Origin: Branchiostoma floridae
Lineage: Eukaryota; Chordata; Leptocardii; Amphioxiformes; Branchiostomatidae
Assembly: GCF_000003815.2 (NCBI RefSeq)
Contig: NW_023365801.1
Coordinates: 1-64,000 of the forward strand
DNA: 64,000 nt
Direction: 5' to 3'
Shown here: piece by piece, positions 58,801-64,000 of the stretch
How positions within the stretch are numbered: the first letter of the stretch is position 1
Layout: each line of letters starts with the position of its first letter
Program-made: the position numbers and the translations under genes
The notes under the pieces: model-generated
Database searches by the model: none
Seen by the model: only the letters and a program-made list of their open reading frames with translations
What the model was told of the DNA's origin: nothing

Positions 58801-58816
58801 GGAGACGAGGATGTAA
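40596..58816 (+). CDS. Neuropeptide FF receptor-like GPCR (rhodopsin family), complete five-exon coding region
   Basis: Exons 40596-40887, 54842-54941, 55878-56082, 57857-58006 and 58283-58816 join in frame to 426 codons plus stop. This gene encodes a class A peptide GPCR of the plasma membrane. Landmarks: N-glycosylation sites N3 and N14, N51 (TM1), LAISD79 (TM2), C106 with C188 (disulfide), DRF 130-132 in place of DRY, W156 (TM4), P213 (TM5), CWLP 271-274 (TM6), NPIVY 316-320 (TM7) and a likely palmitoyl C335. The block [20 protein letters not shown] followed by RFQ closely resembles NPFF receptors. These bind RFamide peptides and usually signal through Gi. Related SIFamide or QRFP-type receptors are less likely. 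The ATG has a good context (acaaaATGG). Confidence 0.88.
42607..42818. mobile_element. Foldback (hairpin) element
   Basis: GATTGCAGTTATAATCTGTA, followed by about 75 bp more, pairs with its complement ending at CTGTAATC. The arms are about 95 bp with a loop of about 20 bp, and include GTCAAGGC/GCCTTGAC and AACCGGAAAGAAG/CTTTCCGGTT. The length suggests a foldback MITE; a long hairpin RNA source is also possible. No target duplication seen. Confidence 0.75.
43919..44102 (-). mobile_element. tRNA-derived SINE
   Basis: On the minus strand a Pol III box A (TGGCGTAACCGG, 44079-44090) and a box B-like GAATTCGATCC (44037-44047) are followed by a conserved core GTGCCCTTGGGAAAGGCAAT and a tail GACTTTGGTCGGGTAGGTAA. 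The box spacing is tRNA-like. It is not a functional tRNA. Related copies lie at about 49062-49240 and 57440-57610. Confidence 0.75.
47392..47512. repeat. (CACT)n and (AAAC)n simple repeats
   Basis: A CTCACTCA run at about 47396-47420 and an AAACAAAC run at about 47480-47510, with a short GC-rich piece between. Confidence 0.85.
48099..48154. repeat. Hairpin abutting an assembly gap
   Basis: ATTCTTTATCAAATCTTGAA and the next six bases fold onto the complement with a 5-base loop (AAACA), nearly perfectly. The right arm ends exactly where the Ns start. Confidence 0.85.
48155..48445. other. Assembly gap (291 N)
   Basis: A run of N inside GPCR intron 1, next to a hairpin. Confidence 0.99.
49062..49240 (+). 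mobile_element. Decayed SINE copy
   Basis: TAGCCTAGTGGGTAGA resembles a box A, and GTTGTGCTCTTGCAATTGTA and TACACTTTACAC match the core of the SINE at 43919-44102. It is strongly diverged. Confidence 0.4.
53160..53582 (-). mobile_element. Diverged one-ended copy of the piggyBac-type family
   Basis: Read on the minus strand from 53582 it begins CCCTCATCCGACCGTA, then TAGGGCCATTTTCTGACCCC. It then follows the left end of the 18206 element block by block, including TTTCCTTTCATGAGTTTG-like and TATGTCCTATAAC-like words and the internal GGGG...GACCCC repeat (53369-53389). The flank is TTGA, not TTAA, and the other end was not found. Confidence 0.6.
54842..54941 (+). CDS. GPCR exon 2 (first extracellular loop, TM3)
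   Basis: A 100 bp exon in phase 1-2. It holds [18 protein letters not shown] and ends inside the DRF arginine codon. The acceptor is tgttttgcag and the donor ACAG|GTGCGG. The usual Trp of loop 1 (GWPF in vertebrate NPFFR) is replaced by Asn (GNPF). Confidence 0.88.
55878..56082 (+). CDS. GPCR exon 3 (second intracellular loop, TM4, extracellular loop 2)
   Basis: A 205 bp exon in phase 2-0. It starts [14 protein letters not shown], then has TM4 with [19 protein letters not shown], and a long loop 2 with an NQT glycosylation site at 182 and Cys 188. The donor is CAG|GTACAC. Confidence 0.88.
57440..57610 (-). mobile_element. Decayed SINE copy in GPCR intron 3
   Basis: The TTTTTACCTCCCTAACCG, CCCATTTACACCCAAGTG, TTTTCCCAGAACACAACGTC and GACGTCTCGATACCGC blocks match the SINE at 43919-44102 in order and orientation. 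Confidence 0.5.
57857..58006 (+). CDS. GPCR exon 4 (TM5 and start of third loop)
   Basis: A 150 bp phase 0-0 exon starting [20 protein letters not shown] (TM5 with P213), followed by [13 protein letters not shown]. The start at 57857 (acceptor atgtag) is preferred over the AG at 57866 because it restores the conserved TM5 entry in phase. Confidence 0.85.
58059..58158. repeat. (CA)n microsatellite
   Basis: An interrupted CA/CACACAAA tract in GPCR intron 4, ending about 125 bp before exon 5. Confidence 0.95.
58283..58816 (+). CDS. GPCR exon 5 (TM6, TM7, C-tail)
   Basis: 178 codons including the stop. It begins [19 protein letters not shown], then [12 protein letters not shown] (TM6), [15 protein letters not shown] (TM7) and [14 protein letters not shown] (helix 8). 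A Ser/Arg-rich tail of about 90 residues follows, with likely kinase sites (RRRKFSPP). The acceptor is tgctatttcag. Confidence 0.92.
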   Translation: MSKKRVRVIKMLITVLVLFAVCWLPIHACLLIDSFKRHKMTIWQRSFLYAYMFPIAHWLLYFNSSINPIVYGYFNTNFRRSFESLCGAAFPLEDSGGTSGKELRGNGRPASGRTYKVKIEMASTGNGLTRSLRTVQRDSRRRKFSPPSNMNGITGSNEAVEEMSQENEIVNMTETRM

Positions 58817-60095
58817 CGCGGTGACACAACGTGACGAGGTGACGAAAGTCTTAGTAATACGGAGAAGTCAAACGTATAACCAAATGACAATTACATTTGG
58901 CCCCGCAACATCATTCCGAACATAATTATCTCAGCCATCGTACAGTCAACAGAAATGGGAAACTTGCTATCTTGCACGTATAATGGCAATCAATTACTAT
59001 CTATATAATGATTATCATGATCATTTTCATAATGAAAAACTGTTCGTGAATGTAAAAATGTCAGTAATTTCAGAAGACTGAAAAGCAGTGTCAGTCCAGT
59101 GCGGCTACTAAAGCTATACTGCTGGTTATGATTGCTGATAGTGATAGCACAAGCTGCCGCAGCTTTGGTCTGTATTATCTGGAAGTTCTTCTTAAAATGT
59201 TAGTAAGTAAAGTATTGCTTTTTTTGTAACGTGGTGGATTCTACTCTAATACTTTTATGTGATTGGACAAGTTAATGATTTAACACCTACATGTCTAGAT
59301 GTATATTTAGAATAATTAGTGCTCGATTCTTCTTATCTTCAGTCGCAGACATGCTCGTGACATATCCATCTATGAATCAATTTATCAAAATTAGTAACAC
59401 ATTCATATTGAATTTCATTTCATGAATATGTTGAACCCTTTTTCATATGACTATACCTCATGCATTGTATTTTGGATCATAATATGGTCTTCGACCACTA
59501 TTTCTTGTCAACTTATTAAATGTGTTTGAATTGTTTTTGTGCCTGTAAAAAAAGAATCGGCTTATACACGCAGTGCCAATAACGTAGAACACAATTACAT
59601 AATATAAATGGATAGTTTAGACCTAGTGATTGTAGAGTAAGCCAGGCTATATACTTGGTGTAAGTAACTATCGTGTTATTTGGATACTTATGTCAAAGTG
59701 TATGGAATATCTGTATACAGATGAAACATTATCGATGGTAAATTGATTCTAAAATCATATTGAGAATGATGTCAATATTTTGTTATGTTGTATAAATTTG
59801 TTGACATATGACTTTATGTAGACTTTTTAAAGTTCAGATTACTTTGGAGGTTGAAAACTGGAAAAAAGATGTCAAAGTTTAGAGAAATACTGATCAGTTG
59901 ATGTTGAACTATTGTAGTCTTATAACGTGTATTTCATAACTTGACTTTGCTACGTGAGCTACTTCTGCATGTTATGACTAAAGCATTTTCTTTGCTGTAA
60001 TGTATTTCAAATGTAGTTGTGTACCGTGTGTATGATTTGTGACAAAAATATTCAAACAGATATGGAATAGAAATAAAATGTGATTTGTGATGTAT
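58817..60095 (+). other. GPCR 3' untranslated region (likely)
   Basis: AT-rich, with no coding signal. AATAAA at 60072-60077 is the best polyadenylation signal, giving a 3' UTR of about 1.27 kb. Confidence 0.5.
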
Positions 60096-60375
60096 GTTGT
60101 CTGGCAACGTGGTCATTTAGCTTACTTGAAGTAAGTATGAAACTTTAAAGAGACGATATGCTGTCCTTACAAACATTTGCAAATTGCATTAGAATATGCT
60201 AAATAACTGTGCTGAGTTTAATAGCATTTTTATTCATATCTATATTTTGTCTTTTAATTCCATAAACAATGATGAAGTGTTAACACACATACAATATATG
60301 TGATTTTGGCTCAGAAGACTATCAGCCATACTAGACCATTAGATAAATCAATTGCGAAAGTCCTATATACATGTA

Positions 60376-60654
60376 TAGGGGTGGGTACCGGTACGGTGTA
60401 CCGGTACAAAACCATTTTTTCTTATTGGACGGGTCCAGAAAAACCTGACCTGAAAAAATTCGGTGGACCGGATATTGGACCTATTGGAAAATGAACAGAT
60501 TATATGATCAGACATTTACACGTTTGGGGGCTTAAAAAAAGCGAAAAGTTTTCACATACTGAATCAGGTCCAGGTTAACGTCCGGACCTGGACCTGATTC
60601 TCTGGACCTGAACCGAACCTGGACTTGAATTTTCTGTACCGGTACCCACCCTTA
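60376..60654. mobile_element. Small TIR element with GGTACC-rich ends
   Basis: The left end TAGGGGTGGGTACCGGTAC and the complement of the right end TAAGGGTGGGTACCGGTAC differ at one base over 19. The interior repeats GGACCTG/CCTGACC words. The GGGTGGG terminus resembles some hAT MITEs, but I see no 8 bp target duplication, so the superfamily is open. Confidence 0.6.
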
Positions 60655-61789
60655 ACATTATCTATATATATCATGCATGCATGATGTCTCCGAGCACTTG
60701 TTAGTCCATTGTCTCTTCACAGACTCCGAGACAGCATAATCCTGTATAGCGACAGAGCGTAATCTCGAAGTCGTAAGAACTAAAAGCCCTCACGATTTTA
60801 CGGAAATTTCTGCCATAACGTTTTATTGTCAGTTCCACTCGATGTCTTTAATTAAAAGAGCGCTAAATATCTGTGCGGAATCTGTGCCGAGATTAGTACG
60901 TTTTGAACGGTGAAATAGGATGGCAAATTGTTTTTAGCTGACATCCCTCCTATGGAGTTTCTCTTTAATTTTTTTTCACTGCCGATAGCACGTTTTATTC
61001 AGAATATTTTCATCCGTCAGTCCTACCATGACCTTTCTCTTGTATTCTTCCACAGCTGATTATTCGTGCGTTCTACGCAGGATCAAACAGCGTATATGCT
61101 TTTAGCAGGCAACCCTCTATGATGTGTCTCATTAATTCTTTCCCTGTTGAATATCAGTAGATATTTTACGTAGAATCAAGACAGTGGAAACGCTTTTAGT
61201 GGCCATTCCTCCCATATGATGTTTCCCCCTGTTTGTTTGTGCGTGTGTGTTTAAGCCCCGACGTTGAGCTCCGAAGCAATGATACTGCACCTGTTATCCT
61301 TAATAACGACTGAATAAGATAAAAGGCATACCCAATTTCCATACTCTTTGCAGAAGTACTTCAATTTCAAAGTCTTCATTATCTAGTCCATTTTTTCGAT
61401 GTCCAAACCTCTTTTATGTACGTCTGAAAATGCTTAATTAAGAAGCTTCCCCGAAGCCCAAAATACTACTGCAATGATTTAATGACTTTCATAAGCACAA
61501 TATATAAAAAGTAATTCTTGCGAACTCTCATGCTATTTTTCAACTCAAAGTTTCCAGACCATTATAGCAAATGCTCAACGGTCGGCATTTACTAAAAAAA
61601 GGCTCACTAAAGCTAACGATTCAACAGTACACCCTTTACGACTGCTAAAGTACATGGAATATTGCAAACTCACAGAACATAGTTTACAACCTTGTAGAGA
61701 TTGCTGTTAAGCCCACACGGTGCGGTGAGGAAATGACTGAAGCTTTGAGGTGATGCTTTCAGACGATTCGGTTTTTTGAATTTTAAAAC

Positions 61790-62045
61790 AAAGTCTGGAC
61801 AATCTTCCGGATCTAATGTCTTTATCCAGCCATTGAAGTGAAAAGCCAATTCGCAGACGACAGGAAACCGTACGTGAAGCGGTTGCAATAAACGATTGAG
61901 TGGGCGTAGAAAGCCGAAACATCGCGACGCTTGCAGACTGGGTCCAGTTTTATGCCAGAGGAGACACCGGAACCCTACAACCAGACCTGAATAGAGACGG
62001 AGGATGCCACAGCCGATCTGACACATACAGCGACATATCAAGTTG
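61790..62045 (+). pseudogene. Possible retroelement 3' fragment (GIY-YIG-type tail)
   Basis: A plus-strand reading contains PDLNRDGG and then SRSDTY, resembling the conserved LNRDGG tail found after GIY-YIG endonuclease domains in some retroelement and Penelope-like polyproteins. The frame upstream is broken. This is a weak motif-only call. Confidence 0.3.
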
Positions 62046-62599
62046 TCTAAATTTCACGCTGAGCTTGTCTAGACATACAGCTTACATGCATGTAATATGA
62101 TGTTTATCGCTAGAATATCTCGCATTAACGTTTTATAGAGTTCACATTAACCTAATTTAGATAGACATAAGTTGTTGAGCTTCTTGATCGTTGTTATCTA
62201 GAATTGATTAAATTTGACGAGGGGTAGTCTACTTGATATGTAAATGTCATTAAACTAATCGTCCTACCACAAGACGGCAAGTGCAAATAATCCACCGGAT
62301 ATTAAAGCTTACTTCATCAACACGAATCGAATTAACTTAATATCCTCGTAAGTATTATAAAGGATTATTTCTTAGGAACAAACCTATAACATACATGGAT
62401 GGATGGATGGAGAAGTTCTGAGTCATATGAAAGTTGGGAGTAAAGTTTTCGACCTTAGGTACGACCTTGTGAATATAGTGTTGTGACCGCTTACTGATGA
62501 AGGTAAAGCAGTAGGAGATCAGTCGGTCACAAAGCTAAATGGAAACACAGCACGTCAAAGGGTTTGCTTGAAATGTCATCTTATCCCTACAGAATCAGA

Positions 62600-63400
62600 A
62601 TGAACCCACGTACATTGCCAGTAAGCTGTACATGACAAATGTCTAGGATTTTCAGACTCTTGTAGCAATCGCACGCCGCTCACCAAAGACTTAAAGAAAT
62701 GGGGGGGGGGATAATCCAAGCATGATGATAGCCTTAATTCAAGACAATCATCATGTTGGATTCTGGAGTCATCAGGCATTGATGGAAATTGGATTAACTA
62801 GGCCAACATGATCATGGATCCATAGTTACAATAATCTATACATTGGACTACATGCTTCCTGCTGGTCAAGGGTCATCAGAAGAAGACGCGAGTAGCAATC
62901 GACTGCTGCTTACAAAGACTTCAAGAAACTTAAAGGTAATGGCCAGTGGAGTATTTAAGGAAAGAAAGCCAGTATGATCATGCTCCCAGTCGATTTATTG
63001 TAATGCACTTTGATGACTCGAATTTCAAACGTCGTTAACATTCAATATCCAATAAAGATGATGTTGAACACAGAGTTACTAATAGGTGGCAAAGTGCGAT
63101 GATGGGTTTAGAATCGATGCATCCGTCGATGTATTCGGCATGTTTGCCATAATTTGCAGTTCTAAGCTCACCATAGGGCGTATGGCGGCCGGAGAGGATT
63201 TTATGTAGTACAGCGCGATTATTCAACAGTCGAGGCCTTTAACTACACAACGATGATTTGAATTTCGATCTTAAAAGCCCAGAACATTTCCTTTTGATTT
63301 GTATCTCTAAGGTTACAATAGAACTCGAGGCCAGGATGATCATAGACTGAGACTCGATGCATTATTCTATTTATGTCTCACCTGGGCCGCTTTAACGTAT
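62600..63400. repeat. Diverged tandem duplications
   Basis: TAGCAATCG...CAAAGACTT recurs at about 62655 and 62892 (spacing about 237), and ATGATCAT-containing words recur at about 62805, 62972 and 63338. A poly-G run (62701-62710) is included. No coding signal. Confidence 0.45.
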
Positions 63401-64000
63401 TCCTGATCTTTCGTATCTGTGAATGACTAAATTGCCGCCCTCTATTAGAATGATGTTATTGCCCACAAGCTGAATCCTCTTGAATCTTGATAGCAAACCA
63501 TAGTACAAATCAATTTGTGAATAAAAGAAAAACATTTTACAACATTTTGATCAAAAGGATGACATTCACGTATAGTAGTGGCCATTTTTCTTCATTTATA
63601 AGGGATTCAATACACACAGTTCTTCATGGGATAGATAGCAAATATTGACCGCAGTGAGCATGTAAAAGTAAAGGTTAAGCAGAAGATCAAATGCCTGTGT
63701 TTAACTTGATACCTTGACTATGTGAGATAAGATAGAATGTATGGATCGTAGGTACTTTTCTGAAGAAAATATACTGCGTTGAACCGGGAAAACAGTTTGA
63801 CCACGACTCTTCTATCTGCTTTGCTTCCACGGAAGGAAATCAAACCCGTTGCGTCTCTTCTGCAATGATTTTATGCCTAGATGCAGCGGCGTGTTTCTAA
63901 TCGACATATTTCGTGTGTCACATTTAGAGTACGCATCTAGAGTTTAGCGACCTTAGACTTCCTAAAGTTGTTCAAATGTGCCCCAATTTCGTATTGCATT
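63400..64000. other. Right edge, nothing recognised
   Basis: AT-rich sequence with no exon, RNA or repeat that I can support. Confidence 0.4.

Overview
The window is animal nuclear DNA. It has spliced genes with GT-AG introns, many short transposons, a full-length LINE and four N-gaps. The gene content, a vertebrate-type neuropeptide FF receptor-like GPCR and a large secreted VWD-C8-TIL protein, together with compact introns full of MITEs and minisatellites, suggests an invertebrate deuterostome. Amphioxus (Branchiostoma) is my best guess. This is an inference, not a database match.

Layout. (1) 1-7073, minus strand: the middle of a modular secreted gene. Eleven exons with consistent reading phase encode VWD (second part), C8, TIL, an E-type Cys-rich segment, a Thr/Pro-rich mucin-like linker and the start of the next VWD. 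The gene runs off the left edge, and its 5' side ends at a lone N (7073). (2) 7074-15000: no gene recognised. It holds a Helentron/DINE-1-like nonautonomous element (8222-9347), two dispersed repeat families also present in the VWD gene introns, and one small frame-broken coding relic. (3) 15083-28530: two diverged copies of a roughly 3.5 kb segment. The first copy is split by a 4.3 kb piggyBac-type element (18206-22524) with TTAA target duplications, asymmetric terminal repeats and an internal 1.3 kb palindrome. A 1,066 bp TIR element (23787-24852) lies between the copies. (4) 28530-32391: mostly gene-free, with two weak exon candidates. (5) 32392-38827, minus strand: a full-length L1/Tx1-type LINE flanked by a 12 bp target duplication, with ORF1, a long inter-ORF spacer and an APE/RT ORF2 carrying a homopolymer frameshift. 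(6) 40596-58816, plus strand: a complete five-exon NPFF-receptor-like GPCR (426 codons plus stop) with a 14 kb first intron containing SINEs, a foldback element and a gap. (7) 58817-64000: the receptor 3' UTR, a GGTACC-rich TIR element, a possible GIY-YIG retroelement tail and weak tandem duplications.

The two host genes are unrelated in function: one is a secreted or extracellular multimodular protein, the other a peptide-hormone receptor. Most unusual structure in the window comes from mobile DNA, and several insertions sit at places that could affect host splicing or regulation.
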